Assembly (NCBI RefSeq): GCF_040702995.1
Contig: NZ_CP159992.1
Coordinates: 5,085,501 to 5,149,500, forward strand
Length of the DNA: 64,000 nt
From: Paenibacillus sp. AN1007
GTDB lineage: Bacteria > Bacillota > Bacilli > Paenibacillales > Paenibacillaceae
Direction of reading: 5' to 3'
The position numbers were made by a program, and so were the translations under genes. Each line of letters begins with the position of its first letter. The stretch's first letter is position 1. The notes under the pieces were generated by a model, which saw only the letters and a list, made by a program, of their open reading frames with translations, did no database searches and had not been told where the DNA came from. Shown piece after piece: positions 24,689 to 33,739 of this stretch.

Positions 24689-24847
24689 GTCTTAAATCTC
24701 CCTTTTCGTTAGCTTAGATGAGGTTTTACAAAAAAGGGGGTCCCCTTTTACCAAAAACCCGATGTTCATATAATGACAAAAAACGAGAAAATACCGCTTC
24801 TTCGTCAATTAAACCACACTTTACTCCATAAAACACGCATTTTCTTC

Positions 24848-24875
24848 TGAAAGCGCTTTATTGTAAACGTTTACA
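24848..24875. promoter_or_regulatory. Two adjoining cre-like (CcpA) sites upstream of sodA
   Basis: TGAAAGCGCTTTAT (24848-24861) and TGTAAACGTTTACA (24862-24875) directly abut. Both fit the catabolite-response consensus (TGWAANCGNTNWCA type); the second is a perfect palindrome. They lie in the 417-base gap between the divergent acetyltransferase and sodA, about 230 bases before the sodA ATG. The rest of the gap is AT-rich and contains no gene. Confidence 0.55.
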
Positions 24876-25105
24876 TTGTTTTTGTTTACATTTTGCCGAT
24901 TATATCTATCAATATCTCATAATATTATTCAAATCGGGTAAAATATGTTTGTAATCTCAGGCCCGGCTTTCGATTAACAGTTCAGGGGACTTAATAAACA
25001 AAAATGTTGATTAATTATCCCGAATGCGGTTTAATAATAGAGGCAGGGGTATTATTACATATGTACCTTAACAACAAATTACAAATTCTCAGGAGGTATT
25101 TCACT

Positions 25106-25717
25106 ATGGCTTTTCAATTACCAGCACTTCCTTACGCTAACGATGCACTGGAACCACATATCGATGCACAAACGATGGAAATCCACCACGATCGCCATCA
25201 CAACACTTATGTAACTAACTTGAACGCAGCTCTGGAAAGCGCTCCTGAACTGCAAAACAAAAGCTTGGAAGATCTGATCGCTAACCTCGACAGCGTACCG
25301 GAAAACATTCGTACAGCGGTTCGCAACAACGGCGGTGGACATGCTAACCACAGCTTGTTCTGGGAGATCATCGGACCAAACGGCGGCGGCGCACCTACAG
25401 GTGAGATCGCAGCAGCAATCGACAGCGAACTGGGCGGCTTTGACAAGTTCAAAGAAGACTTTGCAAAAGCAGCTACAACTCGTTTCGGTTCCGGCTGGGC
25501 ATGGCTCGTTGTAGGCAAAGATGGCAAATTGTCCATCACCAGCACACCTAACCAAGACAGCCCGCTCTTCGAAGGCCTGACTCCGGTTCTGGGTCTGGAT
25601 GTGTGGGAGCACGCGTACTACCTGAAATATCAAAACAAACGTCCTGATTACATCTCTGCATTCTGGAACGTAATCAACTGGGATGAAGTTAACAAACGTT
25701 ACGCTGCAGCGAAATAA
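25106..25717 (+). CDS. sodA: Superoxide dismutase (Mn) SodA
   Basis: A 203-residue Mn/Fe superoxide dismutase. All ligands and signature motifs are visible: 'LPALPYANDALEPHID', 'MEIHHDRHHNTYV', 'NNGGGHANHSLFW', 'FGSGWAWLVV' and 'PVLGLDVWEHAYYLKYQ'. The GGGAP-type 'GPNGGGAPTG' segment fits the Mn type of bacilli. ATG 25106 follows AGGAGG by nine bases; the longer frame back to 25004 has no site. The leader from the cre-like sites is long. A strong terminator follows. This is the second SOD gene in the window, besides the extended one at 13638. Confidence 0.97.
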   Translation: MAFQLPALPYANDALEPHIDAQTMEIHHDRHHNTYVTNLNAALESAPELQNKSLEDLIANLDSVPENIRTAVRNNGGGHANHSLFWEIIGPNGGGAPTGEIAAAIDSELGGFDKFKEDFAKAATTRFGSGWAWLVVGKDGKLSITSTPNQDSPLFEGLTPVLGLDVWEHAYYLKYQNKRPDYISAFWNVINWDEVNKRYAAAK

Positions 25718-25732
25718 GACTGCGGTTAGAAT

Positions 25733-25775
25733 AAAAAGCCTGAATCGATCCTTGTGACCGATTCAGGCTTTTTTT
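25733..25775 (+). terminator. Rho-independent terminator after sodA
   Basis: AAAAAGCCTGAATCG with CGATTCAGGCTTTTTTT, a 15-base-pair stem followed by seven T residues. Confidence 0.95.
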
Positions 25776-25906
25776 AATGTGTAATGTGGAATGCATGTGC
25801 GATGCTGCCAAGTCGCTCCCCTTGGCCCTGGAGTTAATGCCAAAGCCCACTTGAGCTTGCCGAAGGGTTCAAAGCATACTGCGATGTTCATTACCCTATT
25901 TTTTGA

Positions 25907-27211
25907 TTACTCCACTGCCTCATCATAGGCTCCGGCAAAATAACTGCGTAAAAGTTTTAAAAAGACATTCGGGAACGCTAGCTTCTCCATATCTTCCGGA
26001 CCGATCCATTGGTAAGTAAGGCCATCACTTTTACCTGTCAGCGCTTCCTGTATCGCGTGAGCGGTGATGGATGCTGCATCGATGTCTTGGCTGGCGTCAT
26101 CAGCGGAAGCAGATGACATGGCAGCTGGAGCCGCTCCCGCCAGTGATGCCGCTTGCGCATCGTAGGCGGCTCTGGCTTCCGCAGCGATCAGCGGAAGCTC
26201 ACTGCTCTGGTCCTGCTCGGTACACTTGTACACCTGCAGGTTCCAAACAATATGGCTGAACACATGCTCCGCATGGGTGGCCAGCCCTTCCGGGCGGGCA
26301 GCGAAGCCTTCCGCCCACAGACTGCCGGCCAGCAGAGCCATGGCCGGCTCATCCGCCAGCGGCACTGCCGCCTTCCCCGCTGCGGCAGGCGCCGCCAGCA
26401 CATGCGGCAGCTCCCACATCCGGGCCAGCAGGCCAGTCTGTGGACGCTGACGTACAAGCACACGGCCGCGATGCACGCCGCGGCCTTCTACCAGGGCAAC
26501 CAGCCGCTGCTCAGGGCGCGGCGGCTTGGCTTTGGTCTTGACCGGCAGCGTAAGCTCTCTTCCGGCAATTCTGCCGGAACACTGCTCCATCACCGGGCAA
26601 GTCAAGCAGTGCGGCGCTTTGGGTGTGCACACCAGCGCACCAAGTTCCATCAGCGCCTGATTGAAATCACGCGCTCGCCCTTCCGGAATGAGCTCTCCCG
26701 CGAGCTCTTCCATCAAAACCCGCGTGCTGCCCTTCATAATATCCTCATCGATGAGGAAGTATCGGGACAGCACCCGCATGACATTGCCGTCCACCGCAGG
26801 CTGCGGCTGGTTGAAGGCAATGCTGAGAATGGCCCCGGCTGTATACGGGCCGACCCCTTTTAATGCAAAGACGCTCTGCTTGTCCTGCGGCATCTCTCCA
26901 CCATGCAGCTCCATCACCTGTCTTGCCGCCGCCTGAAGATTACGTGCCCTTGAATAATATCCGAGTCCTTCCCAATTCTTCAGCACCTCTTCCTCCGGTG
27001 CCTCCGCAAGAGCCTGCACGGTCGGAAAATTGCCGATAAATCGATTAAAATACGGAATGACCGTATCTACCCGTGTCTGCTGCAGCATGATCTCCGATAC
27101 CCACGTAAAATACGGATTATTGTGGCGACGCCACGGTAAATCCCGACGATTAACCATGTACCAATCCAGCAGATTCACGCTGAAATGTCGTTTCTGTTCT
27201 TGTAAACCCAT
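25907..27211 (-). CDS. mutY: A/G-specific adenine glycosylase MutY
   Basis: MutY removes adenine paired with 8-oxoguanine. It has the HhH-GPD core 'SEIMLQQTRVDTVIPYF' with the catalytic Glu, 'LKGVGPYTAGAILSIAF', 'AVDGNVMRVLSR', and the 4Fe-4S loop C-x6-C-x2-C-x5-C ('CTPKAPHCLTCPVMEQC'). The C-terminal NUDIX-like domain that reads 8-oxoG is present but holds an Ala/Ser/Asp-rich insertion at about residues 345-400, making the protein 434 residues against a usual 350-380. It starts 24 bases after acpS on the same strand, so the pair is probably an operon. Confidence 0.95.
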   Translation of the reverse strand: MGLQEQKRHFSVNLLDWYMVNRRDLPWRRHNNPYFTWVSEIMLQQTRVDTVIPYFNRFIGNFPTVQALAEAPEEEVLKNWEGLGYYSRARNLQAAARQVMELHGGEMPQDKQSVFALKGVGPYTAGAILSIAFNQPQPAVDGNVMRVLSRYFLIDEDIMKGSTRVLMEELAGELIPEGRARDFNQALMELGALVCTPKAPHCLTCPVMEQCSGRIAGRELTLPVKTKAKPPRPEQRLVALVEGRGVHRGRVLVRQRPQTGLLARMWELPHVLAAPAAAGKAAVPLADEPAMALLAGSLWAEGFAARPEGLATHAEHVFSHIVWNLQVYKCTEQDQSSELPLIAAEARAAYDAQAASLAGAAPAAMSSASADDASQDIDAASITAHAIQEALTGKSDGLTYQWIGPEDMEKLAFPNVFLKLLRSYFAGAYDEAVE

Positions 27212-27235
27212 ATGCCCTTCCTTTCCTTTTCCCCG

Positions 27236-27661
27236 CTACTTCCACTCTTCCTTTTCTCTGTCGATCTCATATACCTGCTCCACAATGGCAAATGCCGCTG
27301 CCAGCTCTGTCTGATGTGTAATGCTCAGATGAATCTCATACTGTTTATCGTACGGCAGTTGCAACCGCTCCCAAGCCCGACTGGACAGTGAGGCAACCGG
27401 CCGTCCTGACGGATCAGGCAGTACTTCGATATCAGTGAATCCCATCACAGCGCCAATCCCGCAGCCAAAAGCCTTGGACACTGCCTCTTTGGCGGCAAAC
27501 CGACCCGATACGAACTCTGCCATCCGCTTCCCGCGCCTGGCCGCGATTTCCCGTTCAGCCGGAGTCATAATACGTTTCATCAATGCTTCTGCCTGACGGC
27601 CGGACAGCAGCCTGTGCATACGTCGAATCTCTAAAACATCGTTACCGATGCCATATATCAT
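27236..27661 (-). CDS. acpS: Holo-[acyl-carrier-protein] synthase AcpS
   Basis: AcpS transfers the 4'-phosphopantetheine arm from CoA to acyl carrier protein. The 141-residue protein has 'IGNDVLEIRRM' (Asp8) and 'RFAAKEAVSKAFG' (Glu59), the magnesium-binding pair of the family, and 'HLSITHQTELAAAFAIVE' near the end. It is slightly longer than most (about 120-125). ATG 27661 follows AGGTGA. It is directly upstream of mutY. Confidence 0.96.
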   Translation of the reverse strand: MIYGIGNDVLEIRRMHRLLSGRQAEALMKRIMTPAEREIAARRGKRMAEFVSGRFAAKEAVSKAFGCGIGAVMGFTDIEVLPDPSGRPVASLSSRAWERLQLPYDKQYEIHLSITHQTELAAAFAIVEQVYEIDREKEEWK

Positions 27662-27956
27662 AACGATTCACCTGCTTAATCTTTTAGACTGTAAAAGATA
27701 ATTCGTAGTTCAATTCATGTGCAGTTTCCCGAACACGTATTCTATTGTAGCAGGAGGCGTGCATGGATGCGAGTATCTGTTATCCGCATTTCCACTTTTG
27801 CTAAAATTTTCAGCAGTTCAATATAATAATCTTCATCCTATTGTTTAACGACTGTGGACTTGGAACTCACGCGGCATCGTATAAATTGAAATTGTCAAAA
27901 GTACAAACGTACGGAGTTGTGGTATCCATAAAACGGTCGAGATGTGGATGTAAAAC
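27662..27956. other. Intergenic stretch between acpS and the nadE terminator
   Basis: About 300 bases, AT-rich. A 70-codon frame on the minus strand (27845-28057) has no ribosome binding site and overlaps the nadE terminator, so I do not call it. Nothing else was seen. Confidence 0.4.
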
Positions 27957-27997
27957 AACAAAAAGAGCCGCTGCTTAAGGCAGAGACTCTCTTTTGT
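27957..27997 (-). terminator. Terminator after nadE
   Basis: An imperfect stem, on the minus strand ACAAAAGAGAG...CTGC-CTTAA-GCAG...CTCTTTTTG, ending in T-rich sequence about 60 bases after the nadE stop. Confidence 0.6.
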
Positions 27998-28059
27998 AAG
28001 CAGCGATTCATTTGCAAAATAAACCCTGCTGCTCGAATTATATTTCCCAATTCCCAACC

Positions 28060-28869
28060 TTAGATACCGGGAATCGCATTGCGTTTGTGATGTGTACGTG
28101 TATAAAAAGCTTCCAGACGCTCCTGCGCGGCAGGGTCAATCTGCTTACCTTCAAGGTAATCGCTGTTCGCTTCATATGAAATGCCCAGCTCGTCCTCGTC
28201 GGTTTGTCCTTCCCATAGTCCTGCTGAAGGAGCTTTGTCCAGAATGGATTGCGGCACTTTCAGGTACGCAGCCAGCTGACGTACTTGGCGTTTGTTGAGC
28301 GTGCTCAGCGGTGTGATATCCACGGCTCCATCGCCCCATTTGGTGTAGAAACCTGTGATCGCCTCGGATGCATGATCCGTACCTACAACCAGCAGATTCT
28401 CTTCAAATGAGAGAGCGTACTGCATCACCATACGTGTTCTTGCTTTCACATTCCCCTTGCCTTGATGAGTCATATGGCGCGGACTTCCAAGAGATTTGAA
28501 TCCCTGCTCCACTTCAAGCGCAATCTCATTCACAGCATCTTCGATATTGGTTTCCACAACATGTTTCAGGTCGTACGCTTTCGCTACCGCATAGCTGTCC
28601 TGGATATCCGCCTGCTCTCCATAAGGCTGGAACACACCCAGCGTTTTGTATTCCTGATTGTTCTCTGCGGTAAGCTCGTCTGTGGCTTGTTTGCAAAGCG
28701 CTGCCGCTACTGCACTGTCAATCCCCCCGCTGATCGCAATCAGCAGTCCCTTGGTACCGGAATTTTTCACATATGTCTTCAGGAAATCCACACGCTTACG
28801 TACTTCCTCGGCTTCATTAATGCTCGGTTTAACCTTCAATTCGGCGATGATCTGTTGCTGCAAACTCAT
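28060..28869 (-). CDS. nadE: NH3-dependent NAD+ synthetase NadE
   Basis: NadE amidates nicotinic acid adenine dinucleotide to NAD+ using ammonia. The 269-residue protein is the short, ammonia-dependent form without a glutaminase domain. It carries the ATP pyrophosphatase P-loop 'ISGGIDSAVAAAL' (about 44-56), 'GNVKARTRMVMQY', 'VVGTDHASEAITGFYTKWGDG' in two adjacent blocks, 'ITPLSTLNKRQVRQLA' and the C-terminal 'THHKRNAIPGI'. It stands alone with its own terminator. Confidence 0.97.
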   Translation of the reverse strand: MSLQQQIIAELKVKPSINEAEEVRKRVDFLKTYVKNSGTKGLLIAISGGIDSAVAAALCKQATDELTAENNQEYKTLGVFQPYGEQADIQDSYAVAKAYDLKHVVETNIEDAVNEIALEVEQGFKSLGSPRHMTHQGKGNVKARTRMVMQYALSFEENLLVVGTDHASEAITGFYTKWGDGAVDITPLSTLNKRQVRQLAAYLKVPQSILDKAPSAGLWEGQTDEDELGISYEANSDYLEGKQIDPAAQERLEAFYTRTHHKRNAIPGI

Positions 28870-28980
28870 CGTTCATACACCCCGTTTCTACAGTAATGGA
28901 AGTTTTGTTGAATAGAAGTTTGGTTATGGGTCAGCTTGAAAGGTTCGAATGGTTCAATAACCTGATCTGTCCAAAATGAA

Positions 28981-29015
28981 ACGCCCCGGCATCGGGCATC
29001 CGAAGTGCGGGGCGT
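28981..29015 (-). terminator. Rho-independent terminator after the bacilliredoxin gene
   Basis: ACGCCCCG...CGGGGCGT with inner pairing GCA/TGC; on the minus strand followed by TTCATTTT. Confidence 0.75.
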
Positions 29016-29028
29016 TCTATGGAGCGGA

Positions 29029-29463
29029 TTAACGGCAGTAACGGTCAAATGCACTGGTCAAATCAGCCGCGATTTCCTCTGCTGAACGATCTTCCACTTG
29101 GTGACGCTCAATAAAGTGAACGAGTTCTCCGTCTTTCATCAATGCGATGGACGGTGAGGATGGTGGATATGGCGCAAAGAATTCACGTGCTTTCGCCGTT
29201 GCTTCCTTGTCTTGACCTGCAAATACAGTATAGAGGTGATCCGGTGTAATATCGTTCTGAAGTGCCTGAGCAACCCCTGGACGACATTGACCTGCTGCAC
29301 ATCCACATACAGAGTTAATTACAACCAGTGCTGTTCCTTTGGCATCCGGCAGACTCGCTTCAACCTCTTCCGGTGTGCGCAGCTCCTGGATTCCCAGACG
29401 AGTCAGCTCATCCCGCATCGGCTGAACCATATCTTTCATGTATTGATCAAATGACATCGACAT
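29029..29463 (-). CDS. Bacilliredoxin, BrxA/BrxB (YphP/YqiW) family
   Basis: A 144-residue thioredoxin-like protein that removes bacillithiol from oxidised protein cysteines. The unusual CGC active site is clear: 'NSVCGCAAGQCRPG' with Cys53-Gly-Cys55 and a further Cys60. 'SSPSIALMKDGELVHFIERH' is the cis-Pro/substrate region. AAGGAG precedes the ATG. It implies the host makes bacillithiol. Whether it is the BrxA or BrxB type cannot be decided from the sequence alone. Confidence 0.92.
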   Translation of the reverse strand: MSMSFDQYMKDMVQPMRDELTRLGIQELRTPEEVEASLPDAKGTALVVINSVCGCAAGQCRPGVAQALQNDITPDHLYTVFAGQDKEATAKAREFFAPYPPSSPSIALMKDGELVHFIERHQVEDRSAEEIAADLTSAFDRYCR

Positions 29464-29682
29464 TCAGTTTCACTCCTTATAATGGTTGTTCTATGATCTC
29501 GTTTGAAAAGTTAGAGGACAATAGCCATGCACAGACAGATGCGTCCATATCGAAAAAAATGGATACACTGTGCTATTCCTATTATACATCCCCAAGCAAT
29601 GAAAGCAAGGTTCAGACAACACCTGCGGAACAGCTTTCCCTTACTTATTATGACTCAGGGTCTGGCAAAATATGCTGACTCT

Positions 29683-31377
29683 CTAGCGCTGGAAGGCAAC
29701 TTTGAACGTAGTTCCCTGTCCTTCCTCCGATTCAACCGTAATTGTGCCGTTGTGCCGCTCAACAATGCTTAGACACATGGATAATCCAAGTCCGGTACCT
29801 TTTGCTTTGGTTGTATAAAATGGTTCGAACAGCTTCTCCTGCTTCACCGGCGGAATACCAGGACCTGTATCGTGTACACACAGCTCAACCTTGTCATCCA
29901 CCATTCGTGTTTCCAAGGTAAGCACACCTTTTTCAGTCATGGCTTCCATTCCGTTCCGGGCAAGATTAAGTACGACCTGTTTGATTTCTTTGGAATTCAG
30001 ATGCAGTTTCGGCACATTATGAGCCAGCATCAGCTCGATGCTCTGTCCCCGAAGATTGGCATCTGCCCAGAGCAGCGGACTGAGTTCATGAATGATGTCG
30101 TGCAGCTGCGATTCTTCTTTCTCCGCTATCCGATTCTGAGCCAGAGACAGAAAGTCGTTAATGATGCTGTTGGCTCTGTCCAACTCCTCCATTACGATCC
30201 GGTAATAATGATCAAGAGATTCCGGGCTCTTTTCCTGCATTAACTGGAGAAATCCCCGCACCACAGCCATCGGATTACGCACCTCATGTGTAATGCTCGC
30301 CGCCATCTGCCCCACCAGGCTGAGACGATCTACATTATCCAGTTCGCTGCGCAGCATCTCAAGTTCGGTCACATCCTGAATGATGATCATCGCTCCCGAG
30401 ACTTCCTTAGAGCCATTCGCCGTATAAGCATAGATCGGTACCGTCCGGGACAGAAATACATGTGAGCCGTACCGGACCGTCAGTACATTCACTTCACCAT
30501 GTACCACGGCTTGATGAATGCTGTGATCCATCTTGTCAGCCTGCTCCTGCTCTACAAATTGACTGGCATGCTGCCCGATCAGATTCTGAGCTGAAGTGCA
30601 GGGCAGCTGTTCCTTTGCTGTCTGTTTCATCAGTTCATTAACAAAAACCACTTTGCCTTCAATATCCACCGTAGCTATTGAAAGAGGAACCGCATTCAAA
30701 ATCTGGTGCAGTTTCTCCGTTTCGGTCAAGTAGTATTGATGCACTTCGGAAAGCTGCCGCTCCATTCCGCGATAACGTTTCATCCGTTCCAGCCACAGCT
30801 GACTCATACTGCCTGCAGCCAGTGCACCTGCCACATATCCGAATGAGGACAAAATGAGGTAAACTTTCGAATACGCTGTATCCGGATAGACGGAGATGAC
30901 CCATAACAGACTCGATACAGCCAATTCGGCGGTAACCAGAGCAATGACCATACCCATTTTGCGAGAACATGCATTGTGCTTGAATCGTTTGGCAGACAAC
31001 CATACAATAGGATAGAGAAGAATACCGGTGTGAAGAAAAAATCCGTACAGATCATAGGAATGTGCTAAGAGAAAATAGAAGAGAATATGTAGAACAGACA
31101 AGGCTGCACCTATGTGGACTTTACAATATAGAATCGCCAGTGTAACCGGGATAATACTCATGGATATAGGAACGGTCTCGGTACCTTCAGATAACGCAAA
31201 AAGCAGACACAGCAGCATACTGAACACACTCGCTGCCGCAAAACTGATACTCACTTTATCTGCATGATCTATTCGCTTGACCTGTTGTTTGGAGAGACCC
31301 AGATAAAATAAGGGAATCAGGAATACTGCCGATCCGGCCAGCAGTACTTGTAAAAGAATGTCCTTTAACGCAACCAC
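29683..31377 (-). CDS. Membrane histidine kinase, sporulation-kinase (KinB) type
   Basis: A kinase of about 564 residues. The first 200 residues hold six to seven hydrophobic helices with almost no external loops. A PAS domain follows (about 225-335, 'ILNAVPLSIATVDIEGKVVF', 'GAMIIIQDVTELE'), then HisKA with 'QMAASITHEVRNPMAVVRGF' and HATPase_c with 'VLNLARNGMEAM', 'VHDTGPGIP', 'KGTGLGLSMCLSIVERH'. The H-box sequence is that of the KinA-E sporulation phosphorelay kinases. No response regulator is adjacent, as usual for that group. GTG 31377 follows AGGAGG; the ATG at 31413 would place that site inside the gene. The role in sporulation is inference. Confidence 0.85.
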   Translation of the reverse strand: MVALKDILLQVLLAGSAVFLIPLFYLGLSKQQVKRIDHADKVSISFAAASVFSMLLCLLFALSEGTETVPISMSIIPVTLAILYCKVHIGAALSVLHILFYFLLAHSYDLYGFFLHTGILLYPIVWLSAKRFKHNACSRKMGMVIALVTAELAVSSLLWVISVYPDTAYSKVYLILSSFGYVAGALAAGSMSQLWLERMKRYRGMERQLSEVHQYYLTETEKLHQILNAVPLSIATVDIEGKVVFVNELMKQTAKEQLPCTSAQNLIGQHASQFVEQEQADKMDHSIHQAVVHGEVNVLTVRYGSHVFLSRTVPIYAYTANGSKEVSGAMIIIQDVTELEMLRSELDNVDRLSLVGQMAASITHEVRNPMAVVRGFLQLMQEKSPESLDHYYRIVMEELDRANSIINDFLSLAQNRIAEKEESQLHDIIHELSPLLWADANLRGQSIELMLAHNVPKLHLNSKEIKQVVLNLARNGMEAMTEKGVLTLETRMVDDKVELCVHDTGPGIPPVKQEKLFEPFYTTKAKGTGLGLSMCLSIVERHNGTITVESEEGQGTTFKVAFQR

Positions 31378-31570
31378 AACGTCATCTCCTCCTCTGCCCG
31401 CACATTCCCTCATTAATTCTGATTAAAACATAGGCGACAGTTTATTACAATATATCGCTTAAGGCTGCAAAATAGAACACTTTATAAGCCTGTCTGATTT
31501 CAGAAAAAGGCAGAAGTAGACATTGTCTATAAAAAACAGACAAAATCAATCAAAAAGAAGGTAATCATGA

Positions 31571-32839
31571 ATGTATGACGTTATTGTAATAGGCGGCGGT
31601 TCCGCAGGTCTGATGGCTTGTGTGGCAGCTGCTGAGCACGGAGCATCTGTGCTGCTGCTGGATAAAGGAGATCAATTAGGCCGCAAACTGGGCATCTCCG
31701 GCGGAGGACGCTGCAATGTAACCAATGCCAAAGAAACAGATGAGCTTATTCGCCACATTCCGGGTAATGGACGCTTTTTATACAGCTCGTTTCAAAATCT
31801 GGACAACCAGGGTATCATGCGTTTTTTTGAAAATCTCGGTATTGCCTTGAAAGAAGAAGATAACGGCCGAATGTTCCCGGTCACAGACAAAGCCAAAACG
31901 GTTGTTGATGCGCTAGTGGGTAAAATCGTCTCCCTTGGCGTAGAGATCCGTACGAAAGAACCCGTCAAAGAACTTCTTCAGAACGGTCAGCATGTGCAGG
32001 GGGTTAAACTGGCCTCTGGCAAAATTATTCACAGCCGCTCTGTGATCATCGCAACGGGCGGCAAATCCGTGCCGCAAACCGGTTCGACCGGGGACGGATA
32101 TCCTTGGGCTGAAGCAGCGGGTCACACCATTACTGAGTTATATCCAACCGAGGTGCCGATTGTTTCCGGGGAGAGCTGGATTCAGTCCAGAGAGCTGCAG
32201 GGCTTGTCTCTGCGTGACATCGCTCTATCCGTACTGGATGCCAAAGGCAAAACGGTCATTTCCCATCGTGGAGATATGATTTTCACCCATTTTGGTGTAT
32301 CCGGTCCGGCTGCCCTTCGCTGCAGTCAATTTATTCGCAAGGTTCAGATGAAGTCGGGGAGCACGCAGGTCACGCTGAGCATCGATCTCTTCCCTGACCT
32401 TACCCCGGCTGCGCTGGAAGCACAGGTTAAGCAAGGTCTGGAGCAGGAGTCACGTAAGGCTGTCAAAAACATTTTGAAAACATGGGTGCCTGAGCGACTG
32501 ATTCCCCTCTTGATGAAACGTGCCGAGATTGGGGACGACCTCACATTCCATCATTTTCCGAAAGGTATGTTAAGTCATCTGTGTGAACTTATGAAGTCCT
32601 TCACTTTTCGTGCAGACGGCACGCGATCCCTTAAAGAAGCCTTTGTTACCGGGGGCGGAGTTCACTTAAAGGAGATATACCCTAAAACAATGGAATCCAA
32701 GCTGCTGCCTGGACTATTCTTTTGCGGTGAGGTGCTCGACATTCACGGTTACACCGGCGGTTATAACATTACAGCTGCCTTCTCCACTGGATACACCGCT
32801 GGCATGCACGCAGCGGAGTACAGACATGTTAACGCGTAG
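31571..32839 (+). CDS. FAD-dependent oxidoreductase, HI0933/BaiN family
   Basis: A 422-residue flavoprotein. The N-terminal Rossmann motif 'DVIVIGGGSAGLMACVAAAE', the family motif 'GRKLGISGGGRCNVTN', 'VIIATGGKSVPQTGSTGDGY' and the C-terminal 'GLFFCGEVLDIHGYTGGYN' plus 'AFSTGYTAG' are all present. The family includes BaiN of bile-acid dehydroxylation, but most members have unknown substrates. AGAAGG lies upstream of ATG 31571. It is divergent from the histidine kinase. Confidence 0.92.
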   Translation: MYDVIVIGGGSAGLMACVAAAEHGASVLLLDKGDQLGRKLGISGGGRCNVTNAKETDELIRHIPGNGRFLYSSFQNLDNQGIMRFFENLGIALKEEDNGRMFPVTDKAKTVVDALVGKIVSLGVEIRTKEPVKELLQNGQHVQGVKLASGKIIHSRSVIIATGGKSVPQTGSTGDGYPWAEAAGHTITELYPTEVPIVSGESWIQSRELQGLSLRDIALSVLDAKGKTVISHRGDMIFTHFGVSGPAALRCSQFIRKVQMKSGSTQVTLSIDLFPDLTPAALEAQVKQGLEQESRKAVKNILKTWVPERLIPLLMKRAEIGDDLTFHHFPKGMLSHLCELMKSFTFRADGTRSLKEAFVTGGGVHLKEIYPKTMESKLLPGLFFCGEVLDIHGYTGGYNITAAFSTGYTAGMHAAEYRHVNA

Positions 32840-33000
32840 GTAGATAGGTAGACGTGAAGCGTCCACGAGCGGGAAAAGGTGCTGCTGGCCTAAACATCAC
32901 CAAAGGAAGCAAATAGCGTTCCCCGTGATCGGTAGAAATGATTAGGCAGCACTGGCCAAAGGATCACAATCCTTTAATCTGCATCTTACAATTGCGCCAA
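32840..33000. other. Intergenic stretch with long imperfect hairpin
   Basis: GTGCTGC-tgg-CCTAA (about 32879) can pair with TTAGGCAGCAC (about 32942). No gene or known element was recognised. Confidence 0.3.
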
Positions 33001-33044
33001 AAAGGGCATCCCGCATGTCATTTTCCATGACCGGGGTGCCCTTT
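33001..33044. terminator. Bidirectional terminator
   Basis: AAAGGGCATCCCG with CGGGGTGCCCTTT around an ATGTCA/TGAC inner helix; T-rich to the right. It lies between the convergent flavoprotein gene and the gene at 33140. Confidence 0.75.
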
Positions 33045-33139
33045 GTTTTGTTTATACGTTTTGCCGCTCCAATTGGAGTTCAGCTTGTCGTTCATTACAA
33101 TATGGTCTGATGTTGTTGAAACTGCTGCCCGGTTCTTCC

Positions 33140-33550
33140 TCAAGCCTTAACGCTGCCGGAGAATCCATCCGCCGAGTCGTCGTAAACAGGATCATTGCTG
33201 TAGTTATGTTCGTCCTGAGCTGCACTCTGGTCCACGCTCTGACCGCCATTCACCGCCTGTTTCCCACCGTGTACATAATTCTCATCCCAATCCTCGTTCA
33301 CCAGATGCGCTGGAATAGATACACTTTGAAACTGATCCAGTTCATCCACCGAAGAGGCAAACACAGCACTCCCTCCATGGGATTGCACAATCTCAACAGC
33401 CGATTGTGGGTCCTGGCGATCCGTTGGGATATAGAATTCAAGTGGTGCAGACTGATATGGCTTATAGCCTAATTCCTCCAAGGTTGCTTTTGCCGCAAGC
33501 AGTGCCGAAGGATCGGAAAAATGCACTTGAAGCTCACTATTATCCATCAC
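33140..33550 (-). CDS. Hypothetical protein, 136 aa
   Basis: An acidic soluble protein. The first 75 residues look like a small alpha/beta domain ('LQVHFSDPSALLAAKATLEE', 'PLEFYIPTDRQDPQSAVEIV', 'HGGSAVFASSVDELDQFQSV'), and the last 50 are a disordered Asn/Asp/Ser/Gln-rich tail. I do not recognise the family. GTG 33550 and ATG 33547 are both possible starts after GAGGAG. It lies downstream of ecsB by 190 bases. Confidence 0.65.
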   Translation of the reverse strand: MMDNSELQVHFSDPSALLAAKATLEELGYKPYQSAPLEFYIPTDRQDPQSAVEIVQSHGGSAVFASSVDELDQFQSVSIPAHLVNEDWDENYVHGGKQAVNGGQSVDQSAAQDEHNYSNDPVYDDSADGFSGSVKA

Positions 33551-33739
33551 GCTAAACTTCTCCTCACTATAGATATTTCATCTTCAGTCCGTGAAACCTG
33601 TTGAAATCCAAGACATCCCTGAGTCAGGATTTCTTGAACATTCATGTGATTCACAAAACCTTTCCTCTATAGCATGGGCAGTAAGCATATGTGATATGCG
33701 TTCCCGGCAGCAGATTCCTTACAAGCGCATTTATGCAAA

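Noticed and set aside
27845..28057. 70-codon frame right after nadE
   Set aside because: Needs a TTG start without a ribosome binding site and runs through the nadE terminator.
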